Source: Branchiostoma belcheri
Lineage: Eukaryota; Chordata; Leptocardii; Amphioxiformes; Branchiostomatidae
Length of the DNA stretch: 64,000 bases
Direction: 5' to 3'
Assembly: GCF_001625305.1 (NCBI RefSeq)
Contig: NW_017802379.1
Span: 1,891,318-1,955,317 of the forward strand
Under the pieces are notes generated by a model, which worked only from the letters and a program-made list of their open reading frames with translations, made no database searches and was not told the DNA's origin. A program made the position numbers and the translations under genes. Shown piece by piece: positions 1 to 11,500 of the stretch (the stretch's first letter is position 1; each line of letters opens with the position of its first letter).

Positions 1-744
1 GCAACATAGCAATGAAATACGACATTGGAAATGAGAATACAACATAGGGTATAAAACTACTGAGAGGTCAGAGGTCTCAATACAGTTAAGAGCAAGTAAT
101 TCTATACGTCTGTCGTCGCACTATTTCTTCTCAATTCCACGATGTACGGCAAGATCTATTCATATCTTAGATGCATTGTTCAATGTATGTGGCTAGTATA
201 GGGCTTTAATGATATATATACAACTTGCTGTCTGAAGTAGACAGTCGGTAATTCGCATATGCTGAACTTTCGTATCCAATCTCAATGAAATGTTATTATT
301 CTAATATATACCGCGTCGTTTAAAGCTTAATGTACCTTTTTATTTTCACATAAAAATGACGATGTTCTGTAGCCTTCTTTGGCCTGACATTTCCGAATAG
401 CCCAAAGAAATATGGGAACTGCCGTTGTAATAGATAGCATCAGTACCAAAAGATGATAACGGGAATAGATAACATAGCTACAAAAGTTTCCTCACAGGCG
501 CAGTTCTTGATAGTCTCCGCGTATCCAAGAAAGTAGATTTGAACCAGGCACGGTTTTGGATACACGGGGACTATCCGGAGCCATGTCTTAGGATGATCCG
601 AGATAAAGCACGGCTCTGGATACAACCGAGTCCTTCTGTGCATGGTTTGTGTGGGACCGGGAAGGTCACCCCATCTTTGCATTGGGTTTAATGTCTCCAC
701 GGTCCATCCCCGAACATTTGAGGATTAAGGTGTCCAAAAATTAA
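1..744. other. Gene-free DNA at left edge
   Basis: I see no supported gene here. The sequence is mostly AT-rich without long ATG-started frames. A short minus-strand frame at 440-700 has no recognisable motif and no exon borders. Two short phrases around 550 and 610 resemble each other (a cacggttttggatac / cacggctctggatac pair), a weak hint of an old local duplication. Confidence 0.5.
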
Positions 745-966
745 TTCTTTCCTAGAAGTATTGAAGAGTGGAACTCGCTGTCACCAAGTACAGTAAGGGC
801 ATTGTCATTAGATGGCTTTAAACAATGTTTAGAGTAAGATGTTCAAGGGTTAGGTGTAACACGTCGTTCGGTGTGATGTAGCCAGCTGCCACCGCGCCGC
901 GTGCCTGCGAAGCCGGTGTGTTACGCCAAATGGCGGTTATACCGGCTATACAGATACAGATACAGA
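725..966 (+). mobile_element. Decayed LINE 3' end (CR1/jockey-type reverse transcriptase tail)
   Basis: Bases 745-837 read FFPRSIEEWNSLSPSTVRAL, then SLDGFKQCLE and a stop. This is the C-terminal signature (FFPRTI..WNSLP...SL..FK..L) of reverse-transcriptase ORFs from CR1/jockey-superfamily non-LTR retrotransposons. A stop (TAA 742-744) just upstream shows that the frame is broken. After the stop codon comes a 3' UTR of about 110 bp that ends in short ATACAG repeats at about 950-965, a typical tandem tail. A second copy lies in inverted orientation near 26.3-26.55 kb and matches through both the coding tail and the UTR. Only the 3' end is present, as expected for 5'-truncated LINE insertion. 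The clade assignment is inference. Confidence 0.8.
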
Positions 967-1919
967 CTTGACAAGGCAAGCACGGTGTCCTATGCGTCAT
1001 GCCCTAGAAAGATCAACAAAGCCGTTTTCAAAACAGATTACTTGAGGGAAATCTCAGTGTCTCATGTAATTTTCCAGCCGAGGCGTCGACTGCCGCTCGT
1101 CTGTCTGCTCGGTTGTGTGGTTAATGAAATAAAAAAGCTTGAATTAATCAGGTCAATACATTTACCAAGGTTGACTGTTTGGAAACGTACAGCACAGCAC
1201 AGAATGGAATGTTGTTTATTTTACAGAAGAACTTTATTGACACTACGAAAGTACAGCGACTTTCGTAAAGTCTAGTCATAGTCATACAAACAGACACGTG
1301 GGTACAAAAGAATTTCGCGTGTGGTTAAGGGTCCGCAAATAGTACAGGTGTACACAAGTAGCACTAGTAGCAATAATATATTTGTTTTTAATATATTTAT
1401 GGAAAGGTTATGACACAGACGTCAACCGATAGCTTCTGAAACACCTGCTATGTTGGTAAAGATTCTCACGGCTTCACGGCTAGACAAATACTTACATGTG
1501 TGCTCCTTTGCTTTATCAGAACATCCGCTTCATTTTGGCAAGTGGTAAAATAGTTTAGGCCACAGCAAGTAACTTTTATGGATGACACCAGTACGCGCAT
1601 TGATTTTCGCCTGATTTTTTTTTATACAAGAAATTTTGCTGCCCTCTGACAGTGGTCAATATGCCGAAAATGGGCAAATATGTCTGTTGTCATAGCGCAA
1701 TGTTGATGGCAGATAAATATGAAGAGACAAGACAAGGCTCTGATTTATTGTTTTGTCTTTGATAGAGTAATGTATTTCATTTCATTCAGATTTGGAGTCT
1801 TTGGAGGATGTCATCAATAAAATTTACTTGTTGTGGCCTAATAATAGCTAATATATAATATCCAAGCAGATAATCTCGTGGGTTCTTTTTTCTTCTTTGG
1901 CACCCAATAAACCAACAAG
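967..1919. other. Gene-free DNA upstream of the MSP130-like gene
   Basis: This stretch between the LINE remnant and the first ATG of the MSP130-like gene has no supported gene. It is AT-rich and has no clear TATA or initiator that I would commit to. It should contain the promoter and any 5' UTR of the gene starting at 1920, but an upstream non-coding exon cannot be excluded from sequence alone. Confidence 0.5.
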
Positions 1920-2112
1920 ATGGCGTTACTTTATCTTATGTTCTTCTGTGTCTTGACGACAGGACAGTGCATCCGACTTGGCCTGGAGCATCTCTCTACG
2001 GTGTACCTCCCTTACAGGTATGACAGCGACGGCGACGCCAGGTACAAGATGGGGAAGGGGGCTGCGGAACAAGTCGGCTACGATGCCGACAACAAGAAAG
2101 TCTACAGCGTCG
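1920..2112 (+). CDS. MSP130-like gene, exon 1 (signal peptide)
   Basis: The ATG at 1920 is the first in frame before a hydrophobic run (ALLYLMFFCVL) and is preceded by AACAAG. The exon ends in phase 1 at a GTAATG donor. Reading on would stop after 5 more residues, so splicing is required. Confidence 0.85.
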
Positions 2113-5100
2113 GTAATGTCTTCTCTCGTTAACATACGGACTTTGAAGTATTGCTGTTGTCATTGTCATTGTCTGCCCAGAGATTATCCTGAGACAAAAA
2201 TTGCTAGCAGTACTTTAATTTCAGTGAAATACGAACAAGGCTTCATATAGTTTTTTAAAATATCTTACTGCTGTGGTTATCACTATTCATATCATTTATC
2301 ACATACATTATATTGTACATTTTGAATACAGAGATACGTGTATTGATATGGTCTTTTACGTATCTATCATCTGACATCTTGGAGAAAAAGACCAATGTGG
2401 AATACAAATTACATTGTACCAGAAAATTTATTTAAATTTGATCCAACCTCAGTGAACTTTAGCACTACATAACCATGTATTGTCAAGCAAAACACATGTT
2501 CCTTAGCTTTGTCCTAATATCAGTCACTACCCAAGTTACTACCGAGCTTTCGAAACGATGCTGGGATTAAGAAAAACACTTCATTAATCGCACACAGACG
2601 CGTACATTTTTAAAACATCGCAAAACACACGTTTTCTACACGTACACTAGCATTTATGGTCCTTCACATTACATAAATATGGACGCCATAATATCTCTGT
2701 ACATGCATACACGTATATCAGTATTGGGTCAAGGAGACATCGACAGACGATCAATAAAGAATAAATATGCCAGGAGCCTCGAATATGTACACATGGGCTT
2801 GAGCATATTTATATTCTATCTAAAGTTATCTTTGTGACGTGCAACATAGTAAGATTGGTAGCATATTCTGGACGTACCAATATTTATTCACGCTTGGTAA
2901 AAGGTATTTGAACACCATGTTATAGAAATCCTTCTTATTTTATTCTTATAGGTCGAATAAACATTCTTCGCAAAAAAATGGAAAAAAACTCATACATCAT
3001 TAAATATTTTCTTCTAAATAATCGAAGGAAGTTACTTTCTTTAACTCTGTATGTTGTCATGTATAGGCCAGCCGGGGCTCCTGAACGTCATTGACGTGTC
3101 CGATCCCCATTCCATCAGCCTGCTGCACCACCAGGAACTTCCGCAAGCCGGCCAGGTAAGTTTCAGCCAACAAAACGTCTTGCCTTGTTATAAGGATCAT
3201 GCAATTCCAAATACATACAAATACTTATAACGCTACGAAATATCAGTCTTGTGGTTTGGGATCGAGGCACTTTCAATGCGATTTGGAGCGTTCAGATGGG
3301 GCCACTTCAATCCGGCTTTGGTCGAAATGGATTGAAACCAATTACAGCGATTTGGTGTGAGCGGGCCCTTTCCCAACCCGTGGTCGAGTGTGGACGTCCT
3401 TGTAGCAATGTTAACACTGGTGGTAGCGCTGCGGAGGGATAATTCATTCATCAAATGATAAGCATCGATATCCTCACACACCGAGAACGTGTTTTTCAGG
3501 CGGCGTACACTGACGTGGAGTACTGTGGCGGGTTCGTGGCGCTGAGCAGGGAACACGAACACAAGGGTCTGCCGGGACATGTGCTCATCTACGAGGCTTA
3601 CCGGGGCGCGGGCGACATGCGGCAGGTGTACCAGGCTAGAGGTAACCTGCCTCGGTTTCTAATTGTGACCTAAGCATTACGTTCCCAACCCGGGGCCCGG
3701 CCGGGCTGTTTGCGTGGATTTAAAATTAGCAATTCATGTCAAGGTCACACAGGTCACGATACCGCACCGGACAAGGGTGGTAGATGAGTTAAACGGATAT
3801 CCCCAGAATACCCCTTGTAAGATTGTTTTTACAGTCATTTAATATTTAGGTTACATTTATTTCCAAACCGGCGCCCGGCCGGGCTGTTTGTATGAACGAA
3901 AAATTAACAATTCATATCAAGAATATACAGAAATAGCGCCCATGATTGATATATTAAGAACATTTCTGTGTACGTGTTTTGTTGTCTTTTATATCGTATT
4001 TTTCGTTCCCAAAAGCTGTCCGGTCAGGCCCCATGTGACCTCAGCATAAGCTAAACTATATCGAAACACTCTCCCATCTATTTCCTGTCATCATGAAGTT
4101 GGAGGCTCTCCCGACATGCTCCTCTTCACACGTGACTGCCGTAAGCTGATCGTGGCGAACGAAGGGAAGGACGGCGGAGACGGGAACGGGAACTTCCTGA
4201 ACCCGGAGGGCTCTCTCACCATCATCGACTTCAGCTCGGACGATCTGCCCAACAGTGACCACATCCAGACCAGAACTGTCAACTTCAGGAAGTTCGATGA
4301 AAGGTATAGCAAACTCTAGTGTAAATTTTGGAAGTTAAACTCCAAGGTAAAAATATCGTACTCACCTGAATGTTCGGCTGACTCACACAGTCCTCTTTAG
4401 CTGTCTGACCCAGTCACTTAAGATACGCGACGTTCCGCTTGTCTGACGTCAGTGAAGGGTCAAAGTTTGTCAGAAGTCTATATCGCATCCCGACCTGTTA
4501 TTGGTTTCCACTATCTTTCAATCATCTTTTGATGGTCTCAATGACCATCTTGTTTGATTGAAAGGTGCTGGACTTTGTATAGTGTTCTAGGGCAATTGTA
4601 TGTTTGCGCCGGATGGCTAAACCGTCTCGAGACATATCTTCAAATGCCGCCATCTTGAGCCAGGCCATGTGACTAAGCTAAGATGAAGAAAAAAGTTTGT
4701 GTATGATTTGGGCTGATAATCCACACAAGGCATCAACTGTTACTCATGTGTGAGCATGTTGTTGCTGTACACGTACCAGACAGGACGAGTACGCGGCTAG
4801 AGGAGTACGATGGGTGTACCGGGGGGAGGAGATCGGGATTCCCAACCGGCTGTCTGAGGAACTGGAGCCGGAATACGTCACACTCAGCAAGGACGAGACC
4901 AAGGCTTACGTCGGACTACAAGTAGGCATAGCTTACACAATGATAAAACATATCATCATCAAACGAAACTCTCTATACTTTTTTGTTGTCGCATCTAACA
5001 TCGGTGACTATTCTTTTCTATCATTCTAGAATCATCGACAAATTTCCTGTATTTACTGTTTTTTGCCTGTCTTAAAGTTGCGTTTGTTTTTTCTTTATTA

Positions 5101-8100
5101 TATGTATTTATTTCAGTGGTGCCGTCAATATAAGTGCTTTCCACTTGAGTGCGGCACCATCATGTCCTGCACCTTTTTCTATGTGAATGAATAAAAAAAA
5201 TCATCAACAAACTTATAACTTACAAAACCTTATCAAATGATGTTTAAAGTTGGGATGGTAAAATATACCACACCTTTAAGGGAGATATAAAGGTTTATGA
5301 GTTTTACACGTGACGGACACGTGATTACTATTCAATGATCACGTGATATGCAAGTGATTCCTTGTAGGAGAACAACGCAGTGATCGTGGTTGACTTAGTG
5401 ACGGCAACGGCAGAAGAGCTGTACCCCCTGGGCGCCAAGTACTGGGGAGACTCCGGTCTGGACCCGAGTGACAAGGACGGAGGTAGACTGAAACAAACAG
5501 GGATATGTGTAAATCTCTGAACTAATCTTTCCTTCGTATGAAACATGGCTTTTGGGGGCGATAGCTATTTTTTTCAAGCGTGATTTGTGTGATTTTATGA
5601 AGTTATTGGACACTATGAAATCTGCACTGGTGTAACATTGCTCACATGTATGTACTATGTACTATGATAATGATTTGTATGTGTACATATGCATGTGAGG
5701 TATGGACAGTTTTCCGATACAGGAATCCACATCGCAGCCTGGCCCATCTACGGCCTGTACCAGCCCGACACGGTGAAGTACGTGTCCGCGGGAGGCCGCG
5801 AGCTGCTCATTACGTCAAACGAGGGGAACACGCGCGCTCTCACCGTCAACGGCATCGATATCAACGACGAGTGGAGGGGCACGGACTTTGTAGAAAGTAG
5901 GAGTTTCTAATTCTCACATATGTATTTAAGTCTATGTAGCATTTCATATATAAATGTTGCCTAACCAGCCAAAGGTTTTCAGTGTGCTTCGTACATGGTT
6001 AACAATAATGATTTCACCAAGGTTCAGAAAAGGAATATCTATATTGATGATGATGTTGATGATGACTATCTCCAATATGTGGTCGTCCCCCTTATCATTG
6101 ACGTATTGAATTTTTTTTCTTGACCTGCAGACGATGCCTTAGCAAGCAGTGTGTCGCCTATGCTGAGAGATGCCTTGAGGGATGAGACCAAGCTAGGTAA
6201 GAGTAAATAAAACACCCAGGCTGCCGCATCGGTTGTGATCTGTACTGGTACGGCTGGTTCAGCACTCAAATTCCATAGGAAAAATAGCATTGCAAGATTC
6301 AGTCCGATATCTTCTAGGTTCGTCCAGTGGAAGCAGTTTTACAGTATATTACGCTCAATCTGAAAGAATTTAGAAAATCCCCTGGTTTTGATGTAGCCTT
6401 CGGCCATGTGGTCTTTGGACTGAGCATATGAAAGGCACCATTTCGGGCAAATTGCTTCTTTTTACACAGAGAATAGCGGTCTTTACTAATGTTTCAAAAG
6501 TCTTTTTCTTATTTGTCATAGCTTTCTCCCCGGCAAGCTTTCGACACGTTGTTACGGGTAAATATTGTTTTCCTCTCCTTTGGGAGTGCAGGAGTCCTAC
6601 GCTTTAGTAACTACGATGGGAAGTCGGCTTCTGACCCCACCAAGTACGAGGCGTTCTACGCGTTCGGAGGGAGGGGGTTCTCCGTCTGGGATGCCAAGAA
6701 CCTGACACAGGTAACGTTTGGTTGTATACATTGAGACGCTTTTTCGGGACATAACTGTATTTCATTCTCCCCCACCCCAACTTTCACAATGTTAGACATA
6801 TATAGTATGTTTTCTATCGAGAATTTGAAAAGTTATAAATAATAATAATGGCTTGAACTAGTTTCTTTTTTACAATGCATCTCGTTCCCTGTTCCTTACA
6901 TAACACCCCAGTCTCGTTCCCTGTTCCTGACGTAACACCGCAGTCTCGTTCCCATCCCCAGATCTGGGACAGCGGTGACCAGGTGGAGCGTGCGCATGCG
7001 ATGTACTACCCGTCCATATTCAACAGTGAGTTCGAGGAGGACTTTCCACACGACCATCCCGAGGACACGATGGACGAAACGTCCAAGAAGAAGGTATACA
7101 CTTTATACACATGTAAATTTCCGTGGTTTTACGTTTAACGTTATCGTTTAGAAAATAATTTTAAATTGTCACTGCTGAGGCACGACTGTAGCACGCAGTC
7201 AAGAGATATTTAGTATTACAATTATGAATTTAAGTCACTGTCCCTATTTTTCTGAATACTTTATCGACTATTCAAGGCATTCTTTGATTTCTTTTACAAA
7301 TTTCGTTGTACCGGAGACAGACATTACTTCTCGTACCCAGGCTGTACTTCTCGTCCCCAGGGTCCCCAGTCCGAGTCCCTGGCTGTCGGAGAGGCTTTCG
7401 GGAAGACTGTTATCGTCCTTGGGAACGAGCGCACCTCCACCCTGATGCTGTATGCCCTGGACACCCACAACCCGCACGCCGTCCCAGAATTCCAGTCCAT
7501 TTACCGCCATGGCCGGTCAGTAACAGTAATAGTAACAGTAACAGTAACAGTAGCAGTAACAGTAGCGGCAACAGTAGCAGTAACAGTAGCAGTAACAGTA
7601 ACAGTAACAGTAACAGTAGCAGTAACAGTAACAGTAGCAGTATACGTAGCAGTAACAGTAGTAGCAGTAGCAGTAGCAGTAATAGTAATAGTAACACTAA
7701 CAGTGACAGTAATGGTAACAGAAGCTGTAACAGTAACAGTCGCACTGTTTCCAAGTTTGTTTTTAATTATCATGATTATGATATTCTATTTAATTAGACT
7801 AGTGAAGCTACGAATGGTGGGTTCTAGAACTTACCGAAAAAATACAGGGGTTCCATCCCGATATCAGTGGATCAAAACTTACAGTCAAATCAAAGGCATC
7901 TTTAACCGACTATACCGAACACACACGCACGCGCAAAAACAAATAAACAAACAAACAAACATCCCTGCTCCCCTCCCCACACAGGTGGGACCGGAGGTGG
8001 GACAGCGCCTACGATGACCGAGAGGTCGGTGACATTGACCCCGAGGACATCAAGTGAGTAGACTAGGCGTTGCCATAGTGACCGCCAAACTACCTTTATC

Positions 8101-8465
8101 TGTCTCTTCTTCCAGTAGGTTGGAAAAATATCGCTATCTATAACCTACTTTGGGCAGAAAATGGGCGCAACACAAAGTTGTAGGCGAAATACGAACATTA
8201 TCTTTGCAAGGCTAGAGAAGACATAGAAACTTCACACCGAATATCTGCTAGGAGATTATCAACGTGCAGTATCTCGCGGGTCGGCCGCTAGGAGCGCGAT
8301 TTAGTCAGGCTGTATGCAGCACCGTCTTTCCTTCAGACATATCCGAAACTGCATTTCAGGTTCATTCCGCATGAGGCCTCTCCTGACGGGCACCCTATGC
8401 TGCTGGTAGCTGGAAGCCTGAGCGGAACGGTGACCTTGTACCGGGTCATCAACACGCCTCTGTAG
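1920..8465 (+). CDS. MSP130-like choice-of-anchor I domain protein (mesenchyme-specific cell surface glycoprotein-like), 13 exons
   Basis: Exons: 1920-2112, 3067-3155, 3500-3641, 4099-4303, 4780-4921, 5368-5482, 5723-5896, 6131-6196, 6592-6710, 6962-7093, 7361-7515, 7985-8053, 8360-8465. All junctions are GT-AG, phases agree, and the sum is 1707 nt (568 residues plus stop). Residues 1-17 (MALLYLMFFCVLTTGQC) form a signal peptide. Family hallmarks follow in order: VGGSPDMLLF...VANEG (about 142-165), LEPEYVTLSKDETKAYVGLQ joined to ENNAVIVVDL across exons 5/6 (238-267), TSNEGNTR in exon 7, DETKLG ending exon 8, YAFGGRGFSVWD in exon 9, the KGPQSES...VLGNER block in exon 11, GDIDPEDIKFIPHEASPDGH, and a C-terminal SGTVTLYRV. 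These are signatures of the choice-of-anchor I beta-propeller family, which includes sea urchin MSP130. Sea urchin MSP130 is a GPI-linked biomineralisation protein. Here the protein ends 14 residues after SGTV with no hydrophobic tail, so secretion is more likely. The function in this animal is inferred. Confidence 0.9.
3681..3921 (+). repeat. Two-copy GC-rich direct repeat in intron 3 of the MSP130-like gene
   Basis: Copy A (3681-3743) and copy B (3860-3921) share a GGCCGGGCTGTTTG core followed about 14 bp later by AAAATTARCAATTCATRTCAA. They differ at scattered positions, so this is an old local duplication. A degraded third start (TTCCCAAAAGCTGTCCGG) is visible near 4007. The role is unknown. 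Confidence 0.6.
3742..3756 (+). promoter_or_regulatory. Perfect AGGTCA direct repeat with 3-bp spacer (DR3)
   Basis: AGGTCA-CAC-AGGTCA is an exact DR3 nuclear-receptor element in intron 3 of the MSP130-like gene. DR3 is the preferred geometry of VDR/PXR-class RXR heterodimers. Binding is inferred only; a chance occurrence is possible, and the site lies inside one copy of the local repeat. Confidence 0.3.
5117..5202 (+). repeat. Nested hairpin followed by A-rich tail in intron 5
   Basis: TGGTGCCG (5117-5124) pairs perfectly with CGGCACCA (5152-5159). Inside the loop AAGTG pairs with CACTT. About 25 bp further on lies AATGAATAAAAAAAA. A structured element followed by an A-rich tail resembles the 3' end of a retroposed sequence. 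The family is not recognised. Confidence 0.4.
6881..6961 (+). repeat. 32-bp tandem triplication at the acceptor of exon 10
   Basis: CTCGTTCCC begins at 6881, 6913 and 6945, giving an exact 32-bp period with the last unit cut short by the exon 10 acceptor (AG at 6960-6961). Each full unit carries its own pyrimidine tract and AG (ends at 6911 and 6943). Use of the AG at 6943 would add 18 nt in frame (SRSHPQ). Confidence 0.7.
7325..7360 (+). repeat. 20-bp tandem duplication of the exon 11 acceptor
   Basis: TACTTCTCGTACCCAG (7325-7340) and TACTTCTCGTCCCCAG (7345-7360) are adjacent near-copies. The downstream copy gives the frame-preserving acceptor for exon 11. The upstream copy would add 20 nt and break the frame. 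Confidence 0.6.
7516..7746 (+). repeat. (CAGTAA/CAGTAG)n hexanucleotide microsatellite in intron 11
   Basis: About 230 bp of imperfect AGTAAC / AGTAGC units directly follow exon 11. The first CAGT belongs to the donor GTCAGT itself. All apparent frames in it (Ser/Asn-rich and Val/Thr-rich on one strand, Leu-rich on the other) are artefacts of the repeat. Confidence 0.9.
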
Positions 8466-8507
8466 GGCACAGATCTCAACACCTGGCTGCAGCACCTCGT
8501 GGTTGCG

Positions 8508-8521
8508 AATAAATGAATAAA
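8508..8521 (+). promoter_or_regulatory. Two AATAAA polyadenylation signals of the MSP130-like gene
   Basis: AATAAA occurs at 8508-8513 and again at 8516-8521, 43-51 nt after the TAG stop (8463-8465). This implies a very short 3' UTR ending around 8530-8550. Confidence 0.65.
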
Positions 8522-8559
8522 TGAAGACCTTTATAAGTTTATTGTACAAAAATACCTAC

Positions 8560-11500
8560 TGAGTTAAGTACAAAGGAGTCGCTTCTGTATACAAACAAAT
8601 ATACAGCATTAAGCTAGCACTAGTGCTATAATCTAAGTAAAAAATAAGGACTTTGCTATTCAATCATTCACCAACCTGATGAATTTATTCAAGAATGAGA
8701 GACTGTGACTAGTCTGAAAGTGAGAAGAGTTTGGTTCGTTGGGCAAAGGAACCATCCCTGGATGGCTAAATCCATTGGCAATGTATATAGTCAATTTATA
8801 TTGTAGTAATTTTCATTCGAACTCTCAAAAATGGGCTTTGTTATGCCTTGCACACTTAGTCTCTGAACCTCAGTCGTCTCATTCAATTAAAGCACTACAA
8901 TTGCCAGGTTGATATTGCCTGAATGCAACACAGCGACTTGTTATCTATTATGTGAGTTATTTTTCAAATGCTAAATTAGCATGACAGATTCTGACAGAAA
9001 CTGACAGATTCTCTTGTTTACCACGAAGTACTTTAAAACCACAGAAACGCCCTATTTGATATGTTTTTAAAAATATTTTTATAGTGTGTTGTACATTTCT
9101 ACTGGTAGGACGTCGTTTCTTGAAAAGAAGTGTTTGGGACAGAAGTTGCGTCCGTGTACGTTCGTGCGCGTATGTAAAAACGACCGTTGATACTGATGCA
9201 AAATCAAACGAAATGTCTTTGCCATCCTACAGGAATGCATTCAAACAACTTACCTTCTGTAGTGGATACATATTAACAGTACGGACCTATACTTGAATGC
9301 AATTTCCCACAGTCTGCTAAAGACATGTACATTCTAGTCTAGATTAGAGAAAGCGCGTGTACAGAAGATGGAGTGGCGTACGTCCAGAAAAGGCAATGGA
9401 CCTGTTTATGCTATATTCTCTAAAGTCAGGCGAGTTTATTGATAAACAAAATAACCAATATTGATATGATAAACAATCTATCTGCGAACTCAAACGCGAA
9501 ATTGCAAATACCACAGAATGTAAAAAAACCCCTCTAATTTACAGATATATCTGATGTTTCTACATACATTACTGCTGGGTTTGACTTGTTATTTTCTGAT
9601 TTCTCTAATATTGTAGCTTAAACAGTGTGGTTCTTCTACGAGCATAATTTTGCTGTATTTCTGAACGCAAAAGTTAGGGTCGGAGGCTGCAAACTTCGGA
9701 CAAGTAGCGGTGCGTGACTGGGGCAGTTTCTCCCCTGCTACAACTTGCCCCGCAGACTAAACAAGTCAACAAATGCACCCGATCCAAAAGCTTCAGCACA
9801 GGAAACCTGGTCATAAACACGGGGACGTGACGACAGCCAGGGCTCCTCGCACCGCCGCCTCTTCGGAAGTAGACCTAAGTGGGCTGCTGCAACCCCGCGC
9901 CGCAGGTGAAGTGTGCGGACCGTATTTGGGCATTTCTGTGACATCAGTCTTTTGTCATCGCTCTGTGGGTTTTCGGGTTTCTGTGCGAGCTGACAAACAT
10001 GAATTAGAGACTCCAGAAAACAGTGTTGAGGTGTTACAGCTTGGTTTGGACCTCCCTCTCTTTCCACTGTTTTCCGTCGTTGAACAACCAAAGTTTGATC
10101 TGTGTGGTGCAGGAAAGTATAATTAAACAATAAAACACACAAAAGATTAGAAAAACACTTCTTTTCTCTATTTTCTTTGAAATTCGTTGCAATTTTTGCC
10201 AGATAGTTGATCGCTCAGCTCTTGTGGCAAAGGTGAAAATAATGTCAGAATGTAGCGCTGTGCAGTTGGGAAATTTCAAAGGGAGCTGGATTCAGATTTT
10301 TTTCATCCGAACAATGAAGTGGGATGAAGTGTTAGAAATGTTAATAATATCTACTTTCCAGCATTAAACATACAATAAATAAATTCCCAGCTCAACATTA
10401 GAACATCGGCTTAGCGTTACATTTTAACAACTGCAACTTTGATAAACTCAAATATGACTTATCCTTGCGGGATAAATAAATGGGGATGTCTTTAAAATTT
10501 GAAAAGTCGCACAACTTCATTCTTTTAAATCCATTCATTCAATTCTTTACTCCTTCCAATCTTAGTAAACACACAAACGATACTAATCGTTATACGTATA
10601 TAATGTTGTATTTTTTCATGTAGTTATACATGTATGGTGTTTGAAACACAACAAGTCACAGGCTATTCAGATAAAGACGCTTTGAACTTAAGTACTTCTT
10701 CAAAATATTCCGTTCCTGATGTTGTCAAGCACTCAAAAAGACGAAAACGTCTTCGTGCCGATAGTAAACAGTTTTTCGACCTTTCCTGTCCTAGGATCCT
10801 TCACGGTGTGCGGTCTGTCTAAAGGTTGCAGTGGTGTATTGGTACATATTGTCCCCCTAAAAAGATGTCATGTATCTAGAAGTGTTCATTCCCAGCGTAT
10901 ACTTTATTGCAGTAAAATAAAACTCAATCGTACAAAGTTTTCAAAACAAGTGACCAATTATGATTATGTTTAACAAGACACATTACATTTGCAATAGCGT
11001 ATGGAAATTCAATTGTTCGTCATATAAAACTATTGTTTTTATCCTGTTGGTATCACTTATATTCTGCTGCCAGTGCTGCTTCTTAAAAATCGATGTACGA
11101 CTATGTTTCAGAAAACATTTCGTCTGTCTTGAATGCTTGATAGAAATTATCGAAAGGCGGTTCTCATTAGCATAAGTGTCAATTGTTTTTGTTCCAAAGG
11201 TTGTTTTAACCTTACATGTGATTTGTCGATGTTTCTGGTCAGCAGAAAGCTGATCCATGTGTTTGCGCACGCCCTTCTCCTTTATCCCGTAACAGGTCCT
11301 CACGAATCAAAGGACTGAGAGACAAGAAGAACCTCGACTCGTCCCCAGAACAAAGGCCACTCCCCGGGGTTCTTTGTGACCGTGTTTATAAATTTTGAAA
11401 CCGAAGACACGCCAACATTTAGAGAATCCCGGCATTCTTTACATGCGAGGGTAAGCGGAGTGTCTCCGTGTTTGGTCCGGGTTGTAAGGGTGTCGACACG

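Noticed and set aside
4512-4567. Imperfect hairpin around CTTTCAATCA / TGATTGAAAG in intron 4 of the MSP130-like gene
   Set aside because: Pairing is interrupted and short; no target duplication or second copy, so no element was called.
7306-8017. Long Ser/Asn-rich and Val/Thr-rich open frames on the plus strand and a Leu-rich frame on the minus strand
   Set aside because: They are translations of the hexanucleotide microsatellite in intron 11; the real coding frame of exon 11 ends at 7515.
9738-10142. 134-codon minus-strand frame and overlapping 117-codon plus-strand frame
   Set aside because: They overlap each other, have no recognisable motif and no exon borders; a modestly GC-rich patch explains their length.
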